From the NCBI GenBank assembly GCA_034509495.1, contig CM067503.1, positions 22,173,161 to 22,237,160 on the forward strand: a stretch of 64,000 nucleotides of DNA, read 5' to 3'. Shown here piece after piece: positions 47,253-58,340 of this stretch. The translations under genes were made by a program, and so were the position numbers. The number at the start of each line of letters is the position of its first letter. Position 1 is the first letter of the stretch. The notes under the pieces are model-generated. The model saw nothing but the letters and a program-made list of their open reading frames with translations, had not been told where the DNA came from and ran no database searches. This DNA comes from Acestrorhynchus altus. Taxonomy: Eukaryota; Chordata; Actinopteri; Characiformes; Acestrorhynchidae.

Positions 47253-48100
47253 CCTCTTTATTAATTGGTATGGCAAAATAACACTTCTAACTCCTGACAT
47301 CTCACGTATTTTATGTTTATGGGTAGATTGAATTTAATGAATTGTTTTGTGGTCTATGAATATTATTCTAATGAATTTTTTCTTTTGTCAGTGTGTTATG
47401 ATTTTGTTGGTGGAAAAACAGTGTCTAGAAGACATGCTCCTGGTCACTTGGCTGCCGTAATTATGGATGGCATGAATGCCCCAGATGAAGCAGACTGAGA
47501 GTGAGAGATGCCACCATGTTTGTGTAACCTTCTCATTCCCCTCTCATGGAGTGCCTCCAGTGATTTTTAATTCCATCTTTGCAAATCTTATTTATTCGCA
47601 GTGACCAAGGAACAATTTCACACATGGGTTCTCATGCCAAACAATGTGTCATCCTGCTATCACTGGAAGATGGAAGAGTGAAATTTAGGAGGGACAAAAT
47701 GGGACAGAATTTAATATTCATTGGAAGCTTAGGGTCTGGGCCACAGTGATATCAGGAATATCAGATGCTTTGGTAAGCGATATACAGAAGCAGAGGCCAA
47801 AATTCGTTTATTTACACCTCTGATAGCAAGCTGTTCATTTGTTACTGGAGGTTTCTGCTCTCAGAAGCTCTGGAAAGAAAACACTGTGAATTTATATACA
47901 ACAGGATCATTACATCAGTATGTTCAGACCACTGCAGAAAACGTTAATTGTAGATTATAGCATTTTAGTAGTGCAGAATGAAAATTATATGCATTTAAAC
48001 TTTTGTAAATCACATTCATACAGAATTAGCTTTCTAATTTTCTTAGGATTAGTTTTTCTGCCAACCCTATCAAAGTGTAATCAGTCAGACATAAAAAGCG
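47253..48100. other. repeat-free stretch, candidate conserved noncoding DNA
   Basis: 47390-47770 is complex and balanced ('ggtcacttggctgccgtaat', 'gtcatcctgctatcactgga'). A 61-codon ORF (47313-47498) shows no known domain. Confidence 0.25.
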
Positions 48101-48268
48101 GTTTCCAATAAAGTGGCCAGTGAGTGGTCATACAAGACAGGGGTTTCCAATAAAGTGGCCAGTGAGTGGTCATACAAGACAGGGGTTTCCAATAAAGTTG
48201 CCAGTGAGTGGGCATACAAGACAGATGTTTAAAATAATGTGGTCAGTGAGCAGACATACAGTGGACAC
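48101..48268 (+). repeat. 42-bp tandem repeat, 4 copies
   Basis: 'gtttccaataaagtggccag' starts at 48101, 48143, 48185 and (diverged) 48227, exactly 42 bp apart. Units 1 and 2 are nearly identical. Unit text matches one end of the repeat family seen at 32.1 kb; another diverged unit is at 48375. Confidence 0.93.
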
Positions 48269-50307
48269 TGTGTTTCATTGTTTGTACTTATACTAAACAA
48301 TAAAGATAATGTTCAATTTATCTAGTTGATCTATTTGTTATTAAACAGTCAGTGTGTGGAAGCACAAGACATATGTTTCTAATAAATTGGGCAGAGAGTG
48401 GAATAAGTTGTGCTTTGTTATTTTTGGCAGCCAGTACATAAGTGGAATTGGTTCCTTTGCACAGTATGAAAGGCCAGTGTTGAATTTTGTAAGAGGTTCA
48501 TTCATAAGAAGCCTTTCCAGGTCAGTTCCCTTTCTCATAGTGCAGTCAACAAAAGCATGGATTCTTCAGTCATCTCAGGCTTTGACAGCACTTGTTACAA
48601 CCATTTATCCTTTAAAAGTTAAAAAAAAAAGTCAAGGCAACAACTGTATCTGCCTTGTGTTACCCCTCACTGCCTCACTTGTGCTTTTTATTTCCTAGTA
48701 CAGCTGCAGTGTTTGTGCAGGTACCCATAACATCTCTAATGTCTTACCAATTTTAGATAAATAATCCACATTAACACTCAGCAGTCTAAACTCCTATTGA
48801 GGTTACATTGTCCCTTTTCTATACATTTTATTTACGTAGTAAAAGTATAGATATATAATAATATAATATAATATAATCCATTGCTATTTACGTAATTACA
48901 TTTATATTCAGTTTCCATTGTTCCATTTGAGATCCTTTCATCTTTTGAATTGATGTCAAAAACAGCTTTTCTTTCTTCAAGACCAGATAAAAACTTCATC
49001 GCATCAGCCATCACATTCAAATCAGAAGATTAAACTAAAGCTAAAACTTAAACTTAATATAGGGGAAGGCATCTGACATATTGGTCGCTGACCATAAACA
49101 AGTAAAATTCAAGGAATCATAAATTATCGTCTTCTACTGAGCAACACAGATGTGGTATGGATTGAAAATTTAGAACCTGCACTTTCCATTGAACCTTTTC
49201 ACTTTTCACTTTTTACACAAACAATTAGTGTATATTAAAAAGACACAGAGCAGTTGTGAAGGCCAGTGATAACCGTACCTCCTATGGTTAATGTCTAGGG
49301 AACGACACAGATCACTACATCAGCTCAATTGGATTGCGAATCTTGTTACTAAGCAACAGACAGCTACTTCATACCATTCATCAAACAATAGCGTCACACT
49401 AGTGGGGTAAAAGATCCTGATGAAGCTTTTTCTCAAATGAGCAGTAGCATGTCTGTGGCTGTGATCAGTCCGACAATATCAATAACTATGGTTCTCACTG
49501 GGATCATCACGGTTGAAAGCTTTTCAAGTAACTGATAATGGTTTATGAATGTGGCAAATTTTGGCACAGGTTGATGATGAAGTGTAAATTCAATTAATCA
49601 TTCATTACTCCTTGTGTTTCGATCACTAATTCATGAGCTAAATCTTGGACAGATGCAGTGACCAACTTAAAAATGAGAAACTCATCATTAGGCTTAGTCA
49701 GCATTATACCAATAGTACTGATCAACATTGAAAGAACTTCATTGTATCTCTGTAGGAAGTACATGCATTTACTCCAGAATTCTATTTTATCACTTCAGCA
49801 TTGGCTGTCACATGTAATACTACTTTAAAACACAGATAGTGATCTATTTTGGTCACATTCCTGGTGCGATGTAACCCAGCCTTCCTGCCCAGGGTAGTGA
49901 CCCTACTGTTTGTTATCTCCCCTGCTGTGCTAGCTGCCTTTTCTGAGTCTGATCAAAGTCACAGTCTGTCGTGGTGGTCTGTGCCCTGAGGTACTACATC
50001 AGACTGATGATTAAATCCTTATAAGTGCAAATGGTTGCATGATTTGACCATAAAGACTGAAGCCATCACATCCTGGGCTGTGATTACTCTGTGTTGCTGC
50101 AGGGAATGTGTTCCTCACCTTGCACAGTGTTACAAGGGTGATCCTTTCATTTGGAGGCAAAATGTATCTCAAAAAAATCTTTATGCCAGTCTCTGCTTTT
50201 TAATAACGAAAATATAACCACAAATAATCTAACACTTCAGTGCCTTTTATTGTGGCTCTGATGAACAATATCAGTAATACTCATATTGATAAAGCAATAG
50301 AATGATA
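48269..50307. other. unassigned intronic DNA
   Basis: No array or transposon. 49240-49560 is complex and repeat-free. No exon recognised. Confidence 0.45.
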
Positions 50308-50390
50308 GTGTGTTATCATGAAATAACAGCATGGTTGTGAAGAGGCAGTATTTCATCACAGCCATGCTGTTATTTATGGTTACACACGAC
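50308..50390. repeat. inverted repeat, MITE scrap ('gtgttatcatgaaataaca')
   Basis: 'ataacagcatggttgtgaag' is mirrored by 'tcatcacagccatgctgtta' after a short loop. The same 'gtgttatcatgaaataaca' start recurs at 51448, next to another 'gataacac' end (51501). Confidence 0.6.
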
Positions 50391-51356
50391 TGCAATGCTT
50401 CAATTGCTTTTAAGGAACAGTTCAGAAAATTAATAAAGAAATTAATAAACTGAGGCATGGACATCACATTTAATATGTTTTAATGTTAGCATTTCCTTCC
50501 ACCAGATTGCCTAGCAGCAGTTCATTACCTAGCAGCTTATTCCAACATGACAGTAATGAACTCTATTCCCTCACTGCACAGCCTGCACTTCTCTGGCTCC
50601 TTACCCAGACTGAAAAATGAATTTCTTGTCAATTAGTCTTTTACTATTGTGAATTCCTTTTATGAGTCACAGAACTGGCCAACCTCACAAGTCCGAGGGA
50701 CACACAGGTAAATGCATCAGGTGTGAACTGTTATATAAATTCAGACCAACCACTGCATTACAACCAGCAAAAAAGGTAGCATGGAACTTTGTATACATTG
50801 TATACAGTAATAAAAACACAGTAGCTCGTACAGGTTCACACGTGACTGTGCTATGTGAATTCTGATTGAACTCAGAATTCTGTATGAAATACTTATAGAC
50901 AGGTGTAGAGCATTCGATTTTGCCTCATATTGGAAAAAGATTTTTGACTGCTTGCTATTCACCATATTTATGTGCTAGTATGAGTATACATATTGAAAAC
51001 ATGAAAAGATGGACTGTCTGATGGTAAACGTAGGTCTACATTTTTCATCCACTGGGAAAGCAGGAAATAAAGTCAATCAGAAAAACCAGATTCCACAGGC
51101 TGATAAAATGAGAGGTTACCATGGCAGGTATAATATGAATAAATATAAGTATAAACCATTACATTATGTTCAATCAACTTTTAGTTTTCTACAACTTTTA
51201 GTTTTCAGGTCCACAAAGTCTAATGTTATGCTGATAGAAATCCACTTGTCTAGTGGTAATTTTATAACCAGTCATACATATTTTAACAAACCTTAGTTTC
51301 ATAACTTGTTTTTCTATGCAATATGGTTTGTTATAGGTGTGTCTGTGGGCAGTTTT

Positions 51357-51360
<4 letters not shown>
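50391..51360. other. unassigned intronic DNA
   Basis: Nothing recognised. Confidence 0.45.

Positions 51361-51406
<46 letters not shown>
51361..51406 (+). repeat. (TA)n microsatellite
   Basis: About 23 TA units, bracketed by mirror-image 'gtc' and 'gac'. Confidence 0.95.
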
Positions 51407-51410
<4 letters not shown>

Positions 51411-52892
51411 GAAATATTACTAAAGCAAACAGAAAACAAAAGTGAATGTGTTATCATGAAATAACATCATAGGTGTGATGAAGCAGACATGAGCTGAAGG
51501 CGATAACACATGATCAGCTTGAAAAAAATAAAAAATAAATAAATAAAATAAGAAAATAACATTAGCACCAGGCACCACCAATGTTATCTATGCACCAGGG
51601 AGAGGGCTGAATCACATGACTGCCCAACCTCAAGAGTCAGACAATGTCTCAGTGCCAGCAAACGTTGGCAGACAATCCACAAACTTGAAGGTAACACTTG
51701 CCTGGGATACAATGACCCCTGACCAGATCCTGTTTCCCCAGTTTAATTGAGTCTCTGTGGCCATATGGCTCCTACTGAGCCAGAGAAGGTTGAGTTTATA
51801 GAAACTGTTGTTACAGTGCTCCTCAAGCACCTGTACTTGGCCTGCAAGCAGGGTGACAAGAAACTGGTGAATCAAACTCCAGGTCTGCCACATAGTCTTA
51901 ATCTTTATAGTTTCTTTTGCTCATTTGTTTGGGTCATTAATGTTACTAAAAGAGTTTCTGACATTCTTTACTTAGCAGTGCTGTTCAGTAGAGTGATACA
52001 GTGCTTGCTAAAAAAGTGGTTTTGTGGCAAGATAACAGCACAGAGTGAATGTTTCTCAGCATTCTAGGCCAGAACGTTTCTTTGACACTATTATATTTTT
52101 GTGATGTTTGCAGTTCACAAAGTCCCTCAACCAATCATTGCTGTCTTTTGTGTTGGAATAATGACAACCAAGATGATGGATTTGCTGTGTCACAGCAAAT
52201 TATTATTTTGATGAAAAGAAAATCTAAAATTTATTGTCATTTGTTCACATCACATTGTACTGTATGGATTGTACTTCTGCTAGTGTAAGTAGTTTCACCA
52301 ACATGATGAACAGCAAACAAACTACTATTGGCAGAATCATATTTATGTCAAAAATACCATTAATAAAATTGTGAACTTCAAAAGTCAGTTGAGTTGAGTC
52401 TTCTGTGCAGTGTTTTGCTTTAGCGTCTGCTATTTATCTGGACATTGCCGATATAATATCTTGTTGAAAATAATGGCACAGTGTGATTTTTTGGCAGATA
52501 CCACCACTGTATTTGTCCTGAAGATGTCAGGTATAAAGATGCTTCATGTCTCCCACATCAAGTACTTTTTCCACTCATGGCTCATTTATTCTCTTTTCTC
52601 ATATTTAATTATTCTTATTAATATTTTTTTTTCTAAAATAGACACAGCAGTCAAACATCATAAAAAAAAATCAACAGCGCAGAGATAATTGATGAAATTA
52701 TTTAATAATAATCTATTGTTGAATTGTCATAAAGTACATAAAGGGGGCATTTATTTGAGCTTGGAATTATTATAATTATTCTCATAGTGGTTTTTTTCTT
52801 CACATTGTGTGAATTATCCTGACAGCAGCATTCATTTAAATGCTTTTATTCCATGCACAGTATAACTATCATCTCCACCTGTGATACCCATG

Positions 52893-52894
<2 letters not shown>
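51407..52894. other. unassigned intronic DNA
   Basis: ORFs on both strands at 51630-52067 overlap and show no domain. 51448-51506 carries the 50.3-kb MITE motif. Confidence 0.45.

Positions 52895-52980
<86 letters not shown>
52895..52980 (+). repeat. (CA)n microsatellite
   Basis: About 43 uninterrupted CA units. 'cacctgtga' occurs on both sides. Confidence 0.97.
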
Positions 52981-52982
<2 letters not shown>

Positions 52983-54200
52983 GTGAACTGCTCCATGCAC
53001 ACATATTTGTTAGATGATAAGTGAGTGAGACAGACAAAAACAAGATTTGATCTTGAGTAGTTGCTGATCAAACAATAGACATCTCAGCCAGTGGAATACT
53101 GATATGAATTAAAATTGTACATCCAGCACATTCATGTGCAGCAAAACAGCAGAAAAGTGGAGGTTATTAGCCACAGCTGGAAAAAGGACCCGTGAGAAAG
53201 GGCATTGCTCACAGAGACCAACCTGGATGTCCATCTGTCATTATTATTATTTCAATAATTTTATAGGACATGTTTACTCTTAAAGGAACATCAAAAGAAC
53301 AATTTGAAGCACTACTGTATAAGAACCACTTTTGATCTACAAAAACACATGCTAGCTTTCACATCATGTATCATGTGATGGGAAAAATGCAGCTAAATGA
53401 TAAAAGTAAATTGTAGCTCAGTCATTGAGGAGGACATGCCAACCCAGTCAGCGGCTACACCTCAAAATAGGTTGACATATGATTGACATTTAAATATAGG
53501 CAGTTATTTTTGGTCTACAATGAAATATTAAACCTCTTCTATGCAAACAACTTACAGATTTTACAATTGGTCAATAATGTGGACAGCAGAAGCAGAATAA
53601 GCAGAGGGTAACTTTGAGTGAATTATCCATTCTGAACTGAATACAATATGTGATGACAGTAAGAATATGCCTTTCTTGAGTTCAGGGATCAATCAGACAC
53701 AGAGGTGTTTTACTGATAGCTCTCAACGCAGTGTTTGTACACACAAACCCATCCTGTCCAATGAAAATGAAAAACATGTATCTCCAAAATGGTCCCTTTA
53801 CAGGAGAAGGTAAAAGTTTTATTAACACAGCAAAATAATTCTTTGGACCATTTCTGTATAAGAACCACTTTTGATTAACTTTTTTTATTTGCAGTGAATG
53901 AGTGAAAAATGAATGTAAAAATGAACTAATTTTAGAGCATCTGTATTGGTTTGTTTATCCAGAATTATTTGCACAGTGTGTAGAACAATTACAGGGCTCA
54001 AACCACTGAGATAACTTTGAGATCCCTTCTTTTATATATCTGAGCTTATTAATCCAACAAACTTCAAATAAATACACAAATATGAGGTACTGGGGGTGTT
54101 TTCCATATAAGAAGGCAGAGTTCAATATTTTTACTCCCAGCTTTCAATCATAATTTCCCCATTGTTTTATTTCCTTTCTGGTAGTTTTGAACATTTGAGT
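52981..54200. other. intronic DNA with 'gaaccacttttgat' MITE scraps
   Basis: 'tgtataagaaccacttttga' occurs at 53318 and again at 53856, each beside 'ggaac/tgga' text; decayed short MITEs. Confidence 0.45.
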
Positions 54201-54440
54201 ATGTGGCACAGATGGATAGCTGGTTAAAAACGACAAAACCATTTAGGTCACTCCACAGTGAGTGGCAGAAAGACAGCTTGCTCTTTGCACAGGCCAGAAG
54301 TATTTGTGTAGAGGAAAATGCCACATGGACAAGTAAATCTATTTCAGTGAAACACAGCTCATTTCCTGCCCTCACAGGAATAGTGGGGATTTGTTTTTGG
54401 ATTGAACGGCAATTTGCCAGCAGCCCAGTGATGTAACCCC
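54200..54440. other. repeat-free stretch, candidate conserved noncoding DNA
   Basis: Complex, balanced 240 bp, open in one frame on both strands, with no recognisable protein motif or convincing splice pair. Confidence 0.2.
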
Positions 54441-54989
54441 ACAATACTGCACTGAAACAAAAGATTCATTGAATTCAAATGCATATGTCATTTCCACATG
54501 AATGAAATATAACATATATTACAGTATATACAGTATTATATTCCTTTGTGAGGCTTCATAACACAACTCATGATTGTAAGTGCAGAACATAATAAATAAA
54601 CTGTAAGCATTTTCATTTGCTTTCATGTTCTGTTTAGAGAATATATAACATATTCAAGACTTTATAACACATTTTAACAGCAACCCTTGTTTATGAATTG
54701 CTTATGCCAGCATTTGACGGATGTTTTATGATGAATTGTTAATAAACACCGTCATGCAAACTAAAGTTTGACTTTTGATCATGATTATCAGTTTGGCATG
54801 AACCCAAATTTTAAATGTTCTCGATATTTGGTGATGTGGCTGCCTTTTGCTTTAATGGCTGTGTGCCCTCAAGCTGCATGGACTTCATTAGATCAACATT
54901 ACATAGAAATTTTTAGTACATTAATGTAATGAGATTATTATATTTTTGACCTTTTCGACTTAAGTCATCTTGGCCTGATTGTCTTTAAA

Positions 54990-55110
54990 TGAGCACACAC
55001 TGTAAGAGATAGTTCTTTATTGATCCCCAAGGGAGAATTAGGCTTCAGTGATGGCGAACACGTGATAAAATAATACACACACACAAATTACACACAGTGA
55101 CCATATTTAC
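54990..55110. repeat. short fish repeat end ('ctttattgatccccaaggg')
   Basis: The motif is a common terminal tag of fish retroposons; a related 'cctttattagtccc' is at 902. Too short to classify. Confidence 0.4.
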
Positions 55111-56029
55111 TCATGCATAAAGAGAAATACTTCCCCCCACAACTGTTGATTATAGCATTCATATTGAGAGTCTGGGAACTGGGTTATTGAAACGCAAATA
55201 AAAACATTCAGACTGTTCAGAAAACATTGCTATGTATGAAAAAATATCATTTATTATTTACAATCTATTTTCCTATTATCTGAAAAAAAGATTAATGTAA
55301 GGTTATGGAACATTTGAAACTGAAAGTGATGTGCGACTGTAGTAGTTTATTTGATATCTGATCTGTTCTGTAGTACCTCTTTCAGCACAGCTTTTCTGTA
55401 TCCTGCTTTGGTTATTAAGGGCCAGAAACTTCTATTGATAATCCAACCACTGCTAATGAGAAGTTGGTGGATACCATATTTTTCCTCTAAAGCTCAATAA
55501 ACAGCATTAAGTGGCTAAAAACAAAAACACTTTTGTCTGGCCAGGGTTTTAGTTACCCTCTCATTAAGAGAGCTAAAAAGACCTGAATGTTCCAGACAGG
55601 AGCACTGTTAATTTATCTCATATTGTTGCCCTTCAGGCAGCATCCAATGTCTGCCACCCTGTTTTCAATGACTGTACATACTGTGCTGTAATGCTAATAA
55701 TTCTTTCACTTAACTCTAACCTGTTACAGACAATCCTACATAAGACAGGAACACATAAAGAAGTAATATCCCACATTTCTTACATTTATAAAGAAATGTT
55801 TATGTGGATTTCTTTCTCAATTCAGTTATTTTTCATCTGACCATTTTCCAGACTGTGTAATGAATAAATACATAATGGCATCATGCTTTAGTTTCACAAT
55901 TGGGTTTGGAAGATTTCAGCCTTGACAAGACTGGACAAGCTGGGAACCAGAAGACTATACCAGGACAATGTTTTCAACAAGTACTTATTGATCTACACAT
56001 ACACAGTATTGTTTATTAGTTGTTGAGCT
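55111..56029. other. unassigned intronic DNA, partly complex
   Basis: 55340-55680 is repeat-free and balanced, another weak candidate for conserved noncoding sequence. Confidence 0.3.
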
Positions 56030-56345
56030 GTAGATGTTCTTAATCTTGTCCTGCAATAATCCATCCCATGCAGCTGGAATATTTTCACTGAGTTTCTGCA
56101 GATATTATGGTAGAGGTGTAGATTGCGCATCCAATAGTACTCCACACATTTTCAAACTGGGCTAGGTCTGGCAATAATACTGGCCATACCATAAAATATG
56201 GGTTCACTGGTTTTAGAGCCACTAGTTTCTGGATCTTATTAAGGTAATGTTTGGCTGTCAAATGCCTGTAATGAAGACCAAAGGTGATCAGGCATCATAG
56301 AACATTTCACCGCACACCATGACACCAGGCCTTCTGGACACGTGA
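56030..56345 (-). pseudogene. Tc1-like transposase C-terminal fragment
   Basis: Minus strand around 56200-56100 reads WPVLLPDLAQFENVWSTIG, the W-P-x-x-x-P-D-L-x-x-x-E-N-V-W block carrying the catalytic Glu (usual form WPARSPDLSPIENVW). Upstream on that strand 'ggtgtcatggtgtgcggtga' and 'gcatttgacagccaaacat' fit the preceding part. Stops interrupt it; no TIRs seen. A further distinct Tc1 lineage. Confidence 0.65.
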
Positions 56346-57055
56346 TGCATGACAACAAACAAAAACGTCTACAAATTCTTTGTTCATCTCCCCCCAAAAA
56401 AAACTATATATAGAAGATAAGTGCTGGCATGTGCAGGCTATGTGAGCGATGTTATTTGGCAGTTATTTTTGAAATGTCTTCTGAATGACAGGGATTGTGC
56501 ACTGAAATGCAAATCATAAAATACTGTACTCAATACAGTTGAAGTGAAAAAAAAAACAGTGAAAAGTAAATCTTGCAGTGAAAAGTACAATCATGCTGAT
56601 ATATTCTGACACTCATTAGGACTAATGTGAGCTTCTCTGTCCCATCGACCTATTCAACCCTTTCTCTGTCTCCTCTCAGCTTCTATCTTCTGTCTTTTCT
56701 ATATTTTCAACCAACACCCCCATTCATGTGCCTCCACACTCTCCCACTCACAGATGTGAGACTGAATTTACTACCTATGTGCATCTACAGTGTTTGTCAG
56801 TCCTTTCTACAGAGCTTTTCCACGAACTATGCTTTGAGCTTTAGATGAAAGCTTTATGAGTTCTTTAGAGTTAGTTTGCACAGCTTTGCACAGTATGAGC
56901 TTTTATCATAGATTCTTAGATTTTGAATTAAGAGCCCTTGATGTGAGCCATCCTCGCAGAACTAGTGCTGTTCTTATACATCTTTAGGGGTCCTTTAGTG
57001 TGAGCAGCTCTGTATATGTAATTTTTTCATACTTCTTTTGTGCTGGAGATTTTTA
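56346..57055. other. intronic DNA leading into the degenerate tandem
   Basis: No exon or element. 56860-57050 has weaker copies of the 'gagcagctct' motif that becomes tandem at 57056. Confidence 0.4.
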
Positions 57056-57286
57056 GTGCTGGAGTGCACAGCTCTGGATGTGAACTGTACTTCTAGATCT
57101 TTAATGCTAGAGTATTCACCTGTGGGTGTGAGCTGTTCTCATAAATCGTTAGTGTTAGAGTACAGTGCTCCGGATATGAGCTGTTCTTACAGTGATAGAG
57201 TGCACAGCTCTGAATAAAAGCTGTTGTTATATATAATTAGAGCTAGACGGCACAACTCAGAGTGTGAGCTATTCATACAGATGTTT
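57056..57286 (+). repeat. degenerate ~40-48-bp tandem repeat, 5 units
   Basis: Units begin near 57056, 57106, 57154, 57194 and 57242. Each has a 'g.tagagt.cac' start, then 'agctctg', then 'tgagctgtt'. Strong divergence between units indicates age. Confidence 0.7.
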
Positions 57287-57584
57287 AGTTACATTATTAT
57301 TTTCTATTCAGCAACAGTAGTCTTTTGACAAATGCCAGAATATCTTTCCTTGCTCAGGTTTCCATCATCCATGTTTGCACATTTCACAATGTTTGGCTGT
57401 CTTCAACTGTTGCAGTCTTTTCCCAGAGCGGTATTTCACAACACTGTGTCAACTTTGCTACATGTGGTAAAGTACAGTGTTCATCCTGAGTTATTCATTG
57501 AGTTATTTGTTGTTAATATAGTGTCAGAAATGTACAAAAGGTCTCAGCAGTCTAGATGTGTTTCCTCCACTTCCCTGTAGGTGG

Positions 57585-57790
57585 TTTGATAGAGATATAG
57601 ACTTGGCATATTACAGAAAGAGCCCAGTAACAGCTTGAGTAGTAAAATCTACTGGGACGATTCATTTTTAAAAAGACCCATCCTCTCAGTCCTCCAGCAC
57701 AGGCTAGAATTCTCTATGGCATCGATTGGGCCTTCAGCCGGCAAGAGAAATTAAGTCCAAGAGCCACCTTTCAGTATGAAGACAAGGTTG
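57585..57790. other. complex stretch close to exon 2, candidate splicing or enhancer element
   Basis: Repeat-free, balanced 200 bp ('ggcatcgattgggccttcag', 'ccggcaagagaaattaagtc') about 100-300 bp upstream of the exon. No conservation data. Confidence 0.25.
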
Positions 57791-57895
57791 CTTCATTATT
57801 TTACAATGTAAATTCACCACACTGTTTATATCAAAGGTTCTCTAGTTTGTTACAGTTATAGTTTGTATGATTGTCTTTCTTTGTTTTTCCCTCAG

Positions 57896-58006
57896 AAAAA
57901 TGTGATGAAGCACTGGCCACATCACTTCCCCATAGCTCATTTACCAGCTCATCTGTATTCACCAGTGGCTATGCTCCTGGATATGCCAAACTTAACAGGA
58001 GAGGAG
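57896..58006 (+). CDS. cntnap2: cntnap2 exon 2 (contactin-associated protein-like 2, Caspr2), single internal exon
   Basis: Seen: a polypyrimidine tract and 'ccctcag' acceptor end at 57895, a 111-bp open segment follows, and a 'GAG|gtaaga' donor starts at 58007. Read from 57898 (first two bases complete a split codon) it gives KCDEALATSLPH... then ...SGYAPGYAKLNRRG, ending one base into a Gly codon. Known: vertebrate CNTNAP2 begins its mature protein with a K-C-D-E...LPH...F.SSS...Y.PGYAK.N.RGG segment, the first Cys being the first disulfide Cys of the F5/8C (discoidin) domain. The same split-codon phase fits a Gln completed by AA. Caspr2 is a neurexin-superfamily, single-pass neuronal adhesion protein that clusters Kv1 channels at juxtaparanodes with contactin-2. 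CNTNAP5 and other paralogues match less well over this segment. Fish can have cntnap2a and cntnap2b; these cannot be told apart here. A second frame is also open but is a shadow. Confidence 0.87.
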
Positions 58007-58021
58007 GTAAGAGACCTTAAA

Positions 58022-58054
<33 letters not shown>
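58022..58054 (+). repeat. (CA)n microsatellite in cntnap2 intron 2
   Basis: About 16 CA units, starting 15 bp after the exon's donor site. Confidence 0.95.
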
Positions 58055-58057
<3 letters not shown>

Positions 58058-58060
58058 AGT

Positions 58061-58340
58061 GTTGAAATGAGAAGTGAGCACAGGCTGCAGCAACCACAGA
58101 AAAATATGAACTACTACAAAGTCATTCAGAATAGAGTTTGGTGGAACATGATTCATTGTAGAGAAACTTACTAAGATTTCTTTACAGTGATGGAGTGAAG
58201 GATGATAATAATATTGTCATTTTGTGTATTACCCCAAAACACCAGTAAATCTACACCAGTCTTCAGAGTTTTATATGGAATTTTATATAAAAATATAATA
58301 TTGCTGCACATTACTTGACTGAAGTCAGACTCAAGTTGCA
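58061..58340 (+). repeat. ~280-bp duplicated unit, copy B
   Basis: Aligns with 26338-26632 ('gttgaaatgagaagtgagca' to 'agtcagactcaagttgca'), same strand, also just 3' of a CA array. Confidence 0.8.

Larger units (their letters stand above)
1..57895 (+). other. cntnap2: intron 1 of cntnap2 (3' part), inferred
   Basis: Inference from the exon at 57896. Nothing upstream resembles a GC-rich first exon with a signal peptide ending in phase 1, so all preceding sequence is taken as intron. Introns of CNTNAP2 are known to be exceptionally long in vertebrates, which fits the absence of any other recognisable host exon and the dense transposon load. A separate intronic gene or lncRNA cannot be excluded. 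Confidence 0.7.

Noticed and set aside
48101..48268. CRISPR-like array
   Set aside because: Contiguous 42-bp tandem without spacers, in vertebrate DNA.
51630..52067. Overlapping ORFs on both strands as a possible exon
   Set aside because: An acceptor-like 'gtttccccag' exists, but stops follow in all three frames soon after; no domain.
57863..58174. 103-codon ORF reading NVMKHWPHHFPIAH across exon 2
   Set aside because: Also open through the exon and in phase 0, but the frame shifted by +2 gives the recognisable CNTNAP2 segment; this one matches nothing known and runs into the CA array.
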